DNA of 64,000 bases from Streptomyces sp. 1331.2 (lineage in GTDB: Bacteria > Actinomycetota > Actinomycetes > Streptomycetales > Streptomycetaceae): the NCBI RefSeq assembly GCF_900199205.1, contig NZ_OBMJ01000001.1, positions 124,001 to 188,000 of the forward strand. Direction: 5' to 3'. Below the pieces are notes generated by a model. That model saw nothing but the letters and a program-made list of their open reading frames with translations. It was not told the origin of the DNA and made no database searches. Below, in pieces: positions 17,321 through 25,172 of this stretch. Each line of letters starts with the position of its first letter. Position 1 is the stretch's first letter. The translations under genes and the position numbers were made by a program.

Positions 17321-18286
17321 ATGATCAGGACCGATCCGGAGACACCCGACCTCTTCCTCACCCCGGTCGACGAGGTCTTCGTCCGCAACCACCTCGGACC
17401 GCACCCGCGGCTCGACCGCGCGACCTGGTCGCTCACCGTCGAGGGCCTGGTGGAACGGCCGCTGCGGCTGGACTTCCCAGCCGTCCAGGCCCTGCCGCAG
17501 GTCCGCCTCACGGCCGTCCACGAGTGCTTCGGCAACCCGCTGCGCCCCACCGTGCCGACCCGTGCCGTCACCAACCTGGAGTGGGCCGGAGTCCCGCTCG
17601 CCGCCGTGCTGGAGCTCGCCGGTCCGCTCCCGCAGGCCCGGCACGTCTGGCTGGAGGGTGCGGACACGGGGGACTTCGCGGGCGAGAGCGGCCTGAGCTA
17701 CCTCAAGGACCTGCCACTCGACCAGGCGAGCAGCGAGGTCGTCCTCGCCCACACCATGAACGGCGAGCCGCTGCGCCCCGACCACGGCTACCCGCTGCGG
17801 GCGGTGGCGCCCCGGATGTTCGGCACCAACTCGGTCAAGTGGCTGAGCCGGATCGTGCTGGCCGCCGACCGCCCCGACCACGTCTTCACCACCCGCCTCT
17901 ACACCCGCGTCCTGCCCGGCGAGTACGAGGCGCGGCCGGTCCGCGAGAAGGACGTCAGCAGCAAGCTGCTCACCCCGGGCGACGGAAGCTCCGTCCCGGC
18001 CGGCAGCTGCGAACTGGCCGGCTACGCCTGGAGCTCCACCGAGGTGACGTCGGTCGAGATCGCCGTGGACGACGCCGACTGGCAGCCTGCCACCCTGGAC
18101 CGGCGCGGCCCGGACCCGGCCTGGCAGCGCTTCCGCCTCCGCCACGACCTCGCCCCGGGCCCGCACCGCATCCGCTGCCGGGCGACCGACTCCGCCGGCC
18201 GCGTCCAGCCGCTCACCGGCGACCGGAACGCCGTCCACGAGATCCACGTCCTCGCCGAGCCGAGCGCGATACCGGGTGGGCACTGA
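17321..18286 (+). CDS. Molybdopterin-dependent oxidoreductase (sulfite-oxidase fold)
   Basis: A 321-aa protein with an Oxidored_molyb domain (residues about 10-190) and a Mo-co dimerisation domain (about 205-315). The molybdenum ligand is Cys69 in AVHECFGNPLRP, where sulfite oxidases usually have C.GNRR. HGYPLRAVAPRMFGTNSVKWL is the classic second motif. There is no heme domain and no signal peptide, so it is probably cytosolic and uses an unknown donor. ATG 17321 is chosen because homology begins there. It converges on the end of the NRPS operon, but on the opposite strand, so a role in peptide tailoring is possible and unproven. Confidence 0.87.
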   Translation: MIRTDPETPDLFLTPVDEVFVRNHLGPHPRLDRATWSLTVEGLVERPLRLDFPAVQALPQVRLTAVHECFGNPLRPTVPTRAVTNLEWAGVPLAAVLELAGPLPQARHVWLEGADTGDFAGESGLSYLKDLPLDQASSEVVLAHTMNGEPLRPDHGYPLRAVAPRMFGTNSVKWLSRIVLAADRPDHVFTTRLYTRVLPGEYEARPVREKDVSSKLLTPGDGSSVPAGSCELAGYAWSSTEVTSVEIAVDDADWQPATLDRRGPDPAWQRFRLRHDLAPGPHRIRCRATDSAGRVQPLTGDRNAVHEIHVLAEPSAIPGGH

Positions 18287-18324
18287 CCACGGGACGGGCG
18301 AGTACCCGGCCGGCAGCTGCGGCA

Positions 18325-18368
18325 GCCGGGCGGAGGGGTCCGGTGGACGGCGGACCCCTCCGCCCGGC
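18325..18368. terminator. Bidirectional terminator between the molybdoenzyme and NRPS genes
   Basis: An 18-bp perfect inverted repeat: GCCGGGCGGAGGGGTCCG (18325-18342) and its complement (18351-18368), with an 8-base loop. It lies between two convergent stop codons (18286 and 18389). Among the strongest hairpins in the window; it marks the 3' boundary of the NRPS operon. Confidence 0.85.
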
Positions 18369-18388
18369 GCGGGTCGGCTCGGGTCGGT

Positions 18389-21232
18389 TCAGCCGACCAT
18401 GGCCGCCAGGACGGTGCGCCAGTCCTCGCCCGGTTCGGGGGTGAGCGGGCCGGCCAGGGTCTCGGACCGGTAGCGCCAGGGGCGGCGCAGTTCCTGTTCG
18501 GCGTCGGGGCCGACGCTCAGCGGGCTGGCGGAGCCGAGCAGCCGGACCAGTTCGGCCGTGAACTCCGCCCAGGACACGTGTCCGCTCACCGCGTTGACGA
18601 TCCGCCCGGCCGCCGGGTGGTCCGGTACGGCGCAGGCCGCGAGCGCGCGGGCCAGGGCCGCGGCGTGGACCCAGGAGGCGCCGTACCAGGCCCCCTCGGA
18701 GACCTCCGGCAGGCCGATCGGCCGGCCGGCCAGCGCGGCCTGGTAGAGGTCGCCGGTGGGGCCCCAGCGAAGCTGGTCGCGCAGCCGGTGGTGCGGGCCC
18801 CAGACGATCGGGGCGCGGACGGCGGTGACCGGCCCACGGCCGGGGCCGCGGCCGGCGGCCTCGAACAGCATCCGCTCGCAGTCCAGCTTGGCCTGCCCGT
18901 ACGGGGTGACCGCCGGACCGCTCGGTCCGCCCTCGGGGACCTCGGTGTCCGCCGGTCGGCCGTACGCGTCGATGCTGCTGACGAAGACGAACGGCCCGCC
19001 CCGCCAGCCGTCGAGCAGCGTGCGCATCGCGGCGAGGTCGGTGGCGTGGTCGGTGAAGGTGCAGGCGGAGTGGATGACGGCGTCCACGTCCTGCACTGCG
19101 CGCCGCAGGCTGTCCGGGTCGGCGAGGTCGCCTTCCGCCAGTTCGGCGCCGTTCAGGGCGGGCAGGTGCGCCGACTCGGGCCGGACCAGGACGCGGACCG
19201 GCCGGCCCTGGGCCATCAGTTCCTGCAGGACGGCCGCGCCAACGCCGCCGGTGGCCCCGGTGAGCAGCACGGTGCCGGTGCGGGTGCCGCCGCGGGCGTG
19301 GGTGCGCGGGTGGGCGCCGGTGCGGGAGAGGGCGGCGCGGCGCTCGTCCTCGCGGGTGGCGAGCAGGGCGGCGAGGGCGCGCGGGGTGCGCCGCTCCAGG
19401 ACGTCGAGGCCGGTGAGCGGCAGTCCGATCCGGGTGCGCAGGCGTTCGGCGAGCTGGACGGCGATCAGGGAGTGGCCGCCGAGGGCGAAGAAGTCGCCGT
19501 CGGCGGGCGGTGTGGTGCCCAGCAGTTCGCCGAAGGCCTCCCGGACGGTGTCCACCGGACCGCTCGGCGGATTTCCGCCCCCGTGCGCCGCGGCGCCGGG
19601 CAGCCGGCCGTGGTCGGGGGTGCCGTCGGGGTGCCGGGGGATCCGGTCCACCAGCGTGACCGCGTCCGGGAGTTCGGCGGCCGGGAGGCGACGGCGCAGG
19701 GCGGCCCGCAGCTGGGCGCCGTTCGGGGCGACGGGTCCGCGCACCACCGCGTAGGCGAGCGGCGGGCCGTCGGCGGTTTCGACCACGGCTGCCTCGGCCA
19801 CGCCCGGCTCGGCCGACAGGCCCTCCACCACCGGGTGCCGGGCGGCGACCAGCAGGCTTCCGGGCAGCTCCGAGATCCGCTGCTCCGGGTCGGCGGCCAC
19901 GGCCGTGAGCAGGGCGGCGAAGGCGTCGAGCAGCTGCCCGGCGGTGGTCTCGTCCAGTGTGTCCCGGTCGTGCTGGACCAGGCAGCGCGGCTCCGGGCCG
20001 TCCTCCAGGAGCAGCGCCAGCCCGAACTTGGCGAGCCCCAGGTCGAGTTCCACGTTCTCGGAGTCGAGGCCGGGCAGCGTGAGCGGCGCGACGGGATGGA
20101 CGAGGTCGCAGGTGACCGAGAGCAGCGGGGTGCCGTCCGCGCCGCGGGCGGCCGCGCCGAGCCGTTCGACCACCAGGTCGAAGGGCACCTCGTGGTGCTG
20201 CTGCGCGTCGAGCAGCCGGCCGCGCACGTCCGCCAGCAGTTCGGCGAACGATGCGTCCTCGGCCGAATCGACGCGTACCGCAAGGGTGTTGACCGCGAGG
20301 CCGACGGTGCGCCGCAGTTCGGGCCGGGCGCGGTGGCCGCTGGCGCAGCCGAGGACGAGGTCGCTCTGCCCGCAGGCCGTCCGCAGGGTGGCGAACGCGG
20401 CGGCCAGCACGACGGTGAACAGTGTGGCGCCGTGCCGGGCGCCGAGGCTGCGCAGGCCGGCCACCACGGCGGGGTCCAGCGGGGCGGCGTGCAGCGCCGC
20501 CCGGCGTTCGCGGGCGCCGGGCGGGACGGGGCGCAGCAGCGCCGGCGGGCGGGCGCCGGCCAGTCGGGCGGCGAGGGTGTCGGCGGCAGCCGTGAGTTCG
20601 GGGTCGCGGGCGCGTTCCCGGCGGGCGTACTCGGCGTACGGCGGTCCGGGCGGCGCGAGTTGCGGCTCGGCGCCGTCGCGTGCGGCGGCGTAGAGCGCGG
20701 CGAGGTCGGCGGCCAGGACGGGCAGGGATCCGCCGTCGACGGCGATGTGATGGATCGTCAGCATCAGCGTGTGGTCCTCCGGGCCGCGCCGCAGCAGCAG
20801 GGCGCGCAGCACCGGCCCCGCGGCAAGGTCGAAGGGGCGGGCGGCTTCGGCGGTGAGCCGTTCGGTGGCCGCCTGGTCCGTCTCGGCGTCCAGGACCGGC
20901 AGCGGCACCGGGGCGGCCGGGACGGTCTGCTGGTACGGCTGTCCGTCGCGGCTCGGGTAGCGGGTGCGCAGGACGGCGTGCCGCTCGGTGAGCGCGGTGA
21001 TCGCGGCGGCGAGCGCGGCGTGGTCGAGCGGGCCGCGCAGGCGGGTGGCGATCGGGACGTTGTAGAGGGCGCCGCCCTGGCCGAGGTGGTCCATCAGCCA
21101 CATCCGCTGCTGGGCGTGGGAGAGCGGGGCCGGGCCATCGGGCGCGGCCGGGTGCTCGGGCGGCGCGGCGACGGCGGCGCCCCGGCGGCTGCGGGCGCGG
21201 CGCAGCAGGTCGGCCTGGTCGACGGCGGTCAT
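18389..21232 (-). CDS. NRPS terminal protein: C - (A-subdomain remnant) - T - SDR-type reductase
   Basis: 947 aa. The condensation domain (residues about 35-455) has HHIAVDGG (His161, His162, Asp166). Residues about 462-545 align only with the small C-terminal subdomain of an adenylation domain (PGVAEAAVVE.., LRAALRRRLPAAELPDAVTLVDRIPRHPDG). The whole A core (A1-A8) is missing, and the catalytic NGK lysine motif reads DGT. The carrier domain is at about 560-625 with FFALGGHSL, Ser588. The C-terminal 290 residues are an extended short-chain dehydrogenase: TGATGGVG (658-665), SSIDAYG, and YGQAK (Tyr778, Lys782). It probably releases the product by NAD(P)H reduction. The start overlaps the preceding A-T stop by ATGA, indicating coupled translation. 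The T domain must be loaded in trans, or the module is skipped. Confidence 0.88.
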   Translation of the reverse strand: MTAVDQADLLRRARSRRGAAVAAPPEHPAAPDGPAPLSHAQQRMWLMDHLGQGGALYNVPIATRLRGPLDHAALAAAITALTERHAVLRTRYPSRDGQPYQQTVPAAPVPLPVLDAETDQAATERLTAEAARPFDLAAGPVLRALLLRRGPEDHTLMLTIHHIAVDGGSLPVLAADLAALYAAARDGAEPQLAPPGPPYAEYARRERARDPELTAAADTLAARLAGARPPALLRPVPPGARERRAALHAAPLDPAVVAGLRSLGARHGATLFTVVLAAAFATLRTACGQSDLVLGCASGHRARPELRRTVGLAVNTLAVRVDSAEDASFAELLADVRGRLLDAQQHHEVPFDLVVERLGAAARGADGTPLLSVTCDLVHPVAPLTLPGLDSENVELDLGLAKFGLALLLEDGPEPRCLVQHDRDTLDETTAGQLLDAFAALLTAVAADPEQRISELPGSLLVAARHPVVEGLSAEPGVAEAAVVETADGPPLAYAVVRGPVAPNGAQLRAALRRRLPAAELPDAVTLVDRIPRHPDGTPDHGRLPGAAAHGGGNPPSGPVDTVREAFGELLGTTPPADGDFFALGGHSLIAVQLAERLRTRIGLPLTGLDVLERRTPRALAALLATREDERRAALSRTGAHPRTHARGGTRTGTVLLTGATGGVGAAVLQELMAQGRPVRVLVRPESAHLPALNGAELAEGDLADPDSLRRAVQDVDAVIHSACTFTDHATDLAAMRTLLDGWRGGPFVFVSSIDAYGRPADTEVPEGGPSGPAVTPYGQAKLDCERMLFEAAGRGPGRGPVTAVRAPIVWGPHHRLRDQLRWGPTGDLYQAALAGRPIGLPEVSEGAWYGASWVHAAALARALAACAVPDHPAAGRIVNAVSGHVSWAEFTAELVRLLGSASPLSVGPDAEQELRRPWRYRSETLAGPLTPEPGEDWRTVLAAMVG

Positions 21233-23196
21233 CGGGCGCCCTCCGGGCGGTCGTGGCCACCCGGACCCACAGGTCCGTCCGGTTCCTCGGGCCCGCCCGG
21301 GTCGTCGGCGTCACGCAGGGCCTGTTCCAGCAGTTCTGCCTGCCGGGCGACGGTGGGGTGGGCGAGGAAGTCGGCGAGCGACAGGTCGACCCCGAGGTCC
21401 TGGCACAGGTCGTCGACGACCCACATGGCGAGCAGTGAGTGCCCGCCCTCGGCGAGGAAGTCGGCGGCGGGGTCGGTGATCGGGCGTTCCAGGGCGCGGC
21501 TCCAGGCCTCGGCGACGACCTGCTGGATCGGGCTGAGCGTGCCGGCCGTGGCGGGGTGCGGGGCGATCGCGTCGGCGACTGCACCGTCGAGGGTCGCGCC
21601 GGCGGTGGCCAGTGCCCGTCGGTCCGCCTTGCCGCTGGTGGTCAGCGGCAGTGCGTCGAGGACGGTCCAGGCGGTGGGCACCAGGTGGGCGGGCAGCCGC
21701 TCGGCGAGCCGGTCGCGCAGGGTCTCGACGGCCGGGGTGGCGCCTTCGGCGAGGACGAGGCAGGCGGTGAGGGCGGCGTCGGCCTGTCCGGCCCGGCGGA
21801 CCACGACCACGGCCTCGGCGACCTCGGGGAGTTGCAGCAGCGCGTGCTCGATCTCGCCGGGTTCGATCCGGAAGCCGCGCACCTTGACCTGATCGTCCGT
21901 CCGGCCGTGGAACTCCAGTGTGCCGTCCGGCAGTTGGCGGACCAGGTCGCCGCTGCGGTAGGCCCGGCCGGTGCCCGGCAGCTCGCGGAAGCGTTCGGCG
22001 GTCATTTCGGGCCGGTTGAGGTAGCCGAGGGCCAAGCGCTCCCCCGCGATCCACAGTTCGCCGACCGTGCCCGCCGGCACCGGAGCGAGCTGCTCGTCCA
22101 GGACCAGCACGCGGGCTCCGCCGAACGGCCGGCCGATCGGGATCGGGCCGGTGCAGTCGGCCTGGGTGACCCGGTGCAGGGTGGTGAAGGTGGTGGCCTC
22201 GGTCGGCCCGTAGACGTTGACCAGTTCGAGCCAGGGGAAGGCCCGCAGGACCGCGCCCGCGTGCTCGGGCGCCAGCACCTCGCCTCCGACGGCCAGGGTT
22301 CGCAGCACCCCGAAGATCCGCGACTGACGGGCGGCCAGGTGGTGGAAGAGGGCGCTGGTGAGCATCAGGGTGGTGACGCCGAACCGTTCGACGTCGCGGA
22401 CGAGCTCCTCGGCGGTGGGCCGGTCGGCCGGGGAGACGGCGACGGCGGCGCCGCGGGCCAGCGGAGCCCACAGCTCGAAGGTGGAGGCGTCGAAGGTCAC
22501 GGCGGAGTGGAAGAGCACCCGGTCGCGCGGGCCGACCGCGATGGCGTCCGGGGCGGTGACCAGGTCGGTCACGGCGCCGTGCGGGACGAGCACGCCCTTG
22601 GCCCGGCCGGTGGAGCCGGAGGTGTAGAAGACCAGGGCGGGCGCGGCCGGGTCGGCGGCGTCGGGTGCCACCGGCCCGGTCTCGTCGGTGCCCTGCTCGG
22701 TCAGGACGAGGGTCTGCTCCTCGGTCAGTCCGGCCTCGGCGAGCAGGGCCTTGTCGCCGAGGACGAGCCGGGCGCCGGCGTCCGAGGTCATCTCGGCGAT
22801 CCGCGGTCGCGGGTAGGCCGGGTCCAGCGGGAGGACGTGGCCGCCGGCCCGCCAGATCGCGAGCTGGGCGACGACCAGGCGGGTGGAGCGGGCGCAGAGC
22901 AGGCCGACGGCGCTGCCGGGGCCGATCCCCCGGGCGGCCAGGACGGCGGCCAACCGCCCGGCGGCGTCGAGGAGTTCGCGGTAGGTGAGGACGGTGGCGC
23001 CGTCGGTCACGGCGAGCGCGTCGGGCTGCTGTTCGGCCTGCCGGGCGATCAGCGCGGGCAGGGTGGCCGGGGGCATGGCTGCGGTGGGCGCGGCTGCAGT
23101 GGGCAGGCTCGCGGTGGGCACGGCTGCAGCGGGCTGCGTCGTGCCCGGCGGGGCGGCACCGGGCTGGGTCGCGGTGAGCCGGGTCGCGGTGGTCAT
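21229..23196 (-). CDS. NRPS A-T didomain protein
   Basis: 655 aa. A Thr/Pro/Ala-rich N-terminal tail (about 45 residues, short-repeat DNA) precedes a full adenylation domain: VFYTSGSTGRAKGV (A3), FDASTFELW (A4), NVYGPTEAT (A5), YRSGDLVR (A7), GRTDDQVKVRGFRIEPGEIE (A8) and TTSGKADR (A10 Lys). The carrier site is FLAEGGHSLLAM, Ser587. Pocket residues read by eye from the GrsA alignment are D-A-F-M-A-G-V-T-F-K, suggesting a hydrophobic amino acid; I cannot name one. No condensation domain is fused, so it depends on C domains in other proteins. It follows the other A-T gene by 87 bases and overlaps the next gene by 4 bases. Confidence 0.9.
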   Translation of the reverse strand: MTTATRLTATQPGAAPPGTTQPAAAVPTASLPTAAAPTAAMPPATLPALIARQAEQQPDALAVTDGATVLTYRELLDAAGRLAAVLAARGIGPGSAVGLLCARSTRLVVAQLAIWRAGGHVLPLDPAYPRPRIAEMTSDAGARLVLGDKALLAEAGLTEEQTLVLTEQGTDETGPVAPDAADPAAPALVFYTSGSTGRAKGVLVPHGAVTDLVTAPDAIAVGPRDRVLFHSAVTFDASTFELWAPLARGAAVAVSPADRPTAEELVRDVERFGVTTLMLTSALFHHLAARQSRIFGVLRTLAVGGEVLAPEHAGAVLRAFPWLELVNVYGPTEATTFTTLHRVTQADCTGPIPIGRPFGGARVLVLDEQLAPVPAGTVGELWIAGERLALGYLNRPEMTAERFRELPGTGRAYRSGDLVRQLPDGTLEFHGRTDDQVKVRGFRIEPGEIEHALLQLPEVAEAVVVVRRAGQADAALTACLVLAEGATPAVETLRDRLAERLPAHLVPTAWTVLDALPLTTSGKADRRALATAGATLDGAVADAIAPHPATAGTLSPIQQVVAEAWSRALERPITDPAADFLAEGGHSLLAMWVVDDLCQDLGVDLSLADFLAHPTVARQAELLEQALRDADDPGGPEEPDGPVGPGGHDRPEGAR

Positions 23197-23283
23197 GGCG
23201 TTCGTTCCCTTCCGGGCGCCCCGGCGGTGTGGGCCGGGGCGCCGTGCTGAGGAGGTGCGGGCTGGGGCAGGAAACGCCCCACG

Positions 23284-25116
23284 TCAGGCGGTCGTGGTCA
23301 GGGCGTCGACCCGCTCCTCGACCAGTCGGGCGAGGGCCCGCAGGTCCGGCTGGCGCAGTACGAGGGGCGCGCGCAGCCGGATCCCGTACTCGCTCTGCAG
23401 CGCTTCCAGCAGCCGGGCGGCGGCGAGCGAATTGCCGCCCGAGGCCAGGAAGTTGTCCGTGGGCACGAGGTCGGCGCGGCCGATCAGCTCGCGGCAGAGC
23501 TTGAGTACGGTGCGCTCGACCGGGGTGTCGCCGTCCTCCCCCGCGGGCTGCGGCGGCTCGGCGGCGAGCAGCGCGGCGCGGTCCACCTTGCCGTTGGCGT
23601 CCAGCGGGTAGCGGTCCACCAGCCGGACGGCCGAGGGCACCGCCTGCTCGGGCAGCCAGGGCCGGACGGCGTCGAGCAGTCGCGCCGGGTCGGCGCCTGC
23701 GTCGACGCCGCCGCCCTCGCCGCCGCCCTCGCCCTCGCCCTCGCCCTCGTCCGAGCCGTCGAGCTGGACGAAGGCGAGCAGCCGGACGCCGCCGGCCGGC
23801 GCCTGCTCGGCGGCGACCACCGCCCGGCGCACCCGCGGGTCGCGCTCGAACGCGGCCTCGACCTCGCCGGGTTCGATCCGTACGCCGCTGATCTTGACCT
23901 GGTCGTCCAGCCGGCCCTGGAACTCCAGCAGCCCGTCGGCGCGCATGAGGACCCGGTCGCCGGTGCGGTAGACCCGGTCGGTGCCGTCGACGCCCTCCGG
24001 CGCGCCGACGAAGCGGCGGGCGGTCAGCTCCGGGTCGAGGTACCCGGCGGCCAGGCCCCGGCCGCCGATCCGCAGCTCGCCGGGGACGCCGCGCGGCACC
24101 GGTCGGCCGTCCTGGTCGGTGACCAGCACGATCGCGCCGGGGATGGGCCGTCCGATCGGCGGGGCGCCGGCCCCGTGGTCGCCGCCGGGGGCCATGGTGT
24201 GCACGGTGGTGACGACGGTGGCCTCGGCGGGGCCGTAGGCGTTGTGGACGGTAGCGGTGACGTCGGGCCCGGGGGCGCGGCGCAGCCGGTCGCCGCCGAT
24301 CATGAGGTGGCGCAGTGCCAGCCCGGTGGGCCAGGGCTTTCCGAGGACGGGCTCGGCGAGCGGGGTGGGCAGCACGGACACGGTGATGCCGGCCTCGCGC
24401 CACCAGTCGGTGAGCGCGCCGGTGTCCCAGCGGACGGCCTCGGGGGCGACGACCAGGGCGGCGCCGGCGGTGAGGGGGGCCCACAGGTCCTGCAGGTGCG
24501 GGTCGAAGGCGACCCCGATCAGCAGGCTGTGCCGCGAGCCGGGGCCGAGGCCGGTCAGTTCGCGGTACCAGTGCAGCAGGGCGCCGAGCGCGGGTTCGGT
24601 GACGGCGACGGCCTTCGGGGTGCCGGTGGAGCCGGAGGTGAGCACCGCGTAGTGGGTGCCGGCCGGGACGCGCACCTGCTCGCCGGGGGTGAGGGCGGCG
24701 ACCACGCCCCCGGTGGGCAGGTCCAGCGGCAGGCGCTCGCCGCCCGGCGGCAGCAGGTCGGGTGCGCCGACCAGGCAGACCGGGCGGAGCTGCTCGGCGA
24801 CGGCCCGCAGCCGGCGCTCGCCGGGGCGCGGGCCGAGTGGCAGGTGGACGGCGCCGAGCTTGGCGGCGGCCAGGGTGACGGCCACCAGTGACACCGAGTG
24901 GCCGAGGCAGACGCCGAGCAGGTCGCCGGGGCCGACCTTGCCGCGCAGGGTCTGGGCGACGCTGTCGGCGAGGCGGTCGAGTTCGGCGTAGCTGTGGACG
25001 TGCTCGCCGTCGATCAGGGCGGGGGCGTCCGGGGTGCGGTGCACCCAGGTGGTGAAGAGGTCGAGGACTGCGCCGTCCCGGTGCGGACGGCCGTACCCGA
25101 TGCTGAGGGCTTCCAT
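23284..25116 (-). CDS. NRPS A-T didomain protein
   Basis: 610 aa from ATG 25116. The adenylation domain has AVLTSGSTGTPKAV (A3), FDPHLQDLW (A4), NAYGPAEAT (A5), YRTGDRV (A7), GRLDDQVKISGVRIEPGEVE (A8) and DANGKVDR (A10). The carrier has FLASGGNSL, Ser563. Pocket residues by eye are D-P-Q-V-M-G-A-V-V-K, which I do not recognise; Pro at the second position is uncommon. Between A8 and A10 there is a Gly/Glu repeat insertion (EGEGEGEGGGEGGG) from tandem CTCGCC hexamers. Located 56 bases after the C-A-T gene stop in the same operon. Confidence 0.9.
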   Translation of the reverse strand: MEALSIGYGRPHRDGAVLDLFTTWVHRTPDAPALIDGEHVHSYAELDRLADSVAQTLRGKVGPGDLLGVCLGHSVSLVAVTLAAAKLGAVHLPLGPRPGERRLRAVAEQLRPVCLVGAPDLLPPGGERLPLDLPTGGVVAALTPGEQVRVPAGTHYAVLTSGSTGTPKAVAVTEPALGALLHWYRELTGLGPGSRHSLLIGVAFDPHLQDLWAPLTAGAALVVAPEAVRWDTGALTDWWREAGITVSVLPTPLAEPVLGKPWPTGLALRHLMIGGDRLRRAPGPDVTATVHNAYGPAEATVVTTVHTMAPGGDHGAGAPPIGRPIPGAIVLVTDQDGRPVPRGVPGELRIGGRGLAAGYLDPELTARRFVGAPEGVDGTDRVYRTGDRVLMRADGLLEFQGRLDDQVKISGVRIEPGEVEAAFERDPRVRRAVVAAEQAPAGGVRLLAFVQLDGSDEGEGEGEGGGEGGGVDAGADPARLLDAVRPWLPEQAVPSAVRLVDRYPLDANGKVDRAALLAAEPPQPAGEDGDTPVERTVLKLCRELIGRADLVPTDNFLASGGNSLAAARLLEALQSEYGIRLRAPLVLRQPDLRALARLVEERVDALTTTA

Positions 25117-25172
25117 CGTGGTCTCCAGGGTTCGTGATGTTCCGTCAGGTCCGCCGGTTCCCGTCACCGGGT

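Noticed and set aside
18287..18388. Thioesterase or extra small gene at the NRPS 3' end
   Set aside because: Only 102 bases, filled by the terminator hairpin.
18213..21584. 1123-codon minus frame over the terminal NRPS protein
   Set aside because: Alternative frame of the same strand with extreme Arg/Pro content; the 947-aa frame carries all NRPS motifs.
18578..21892. 1104-codon plus-strand frame
   Set aside because: Antisense shadow of the NRPS genes, Gly/Gln/Val-rich, no domain.
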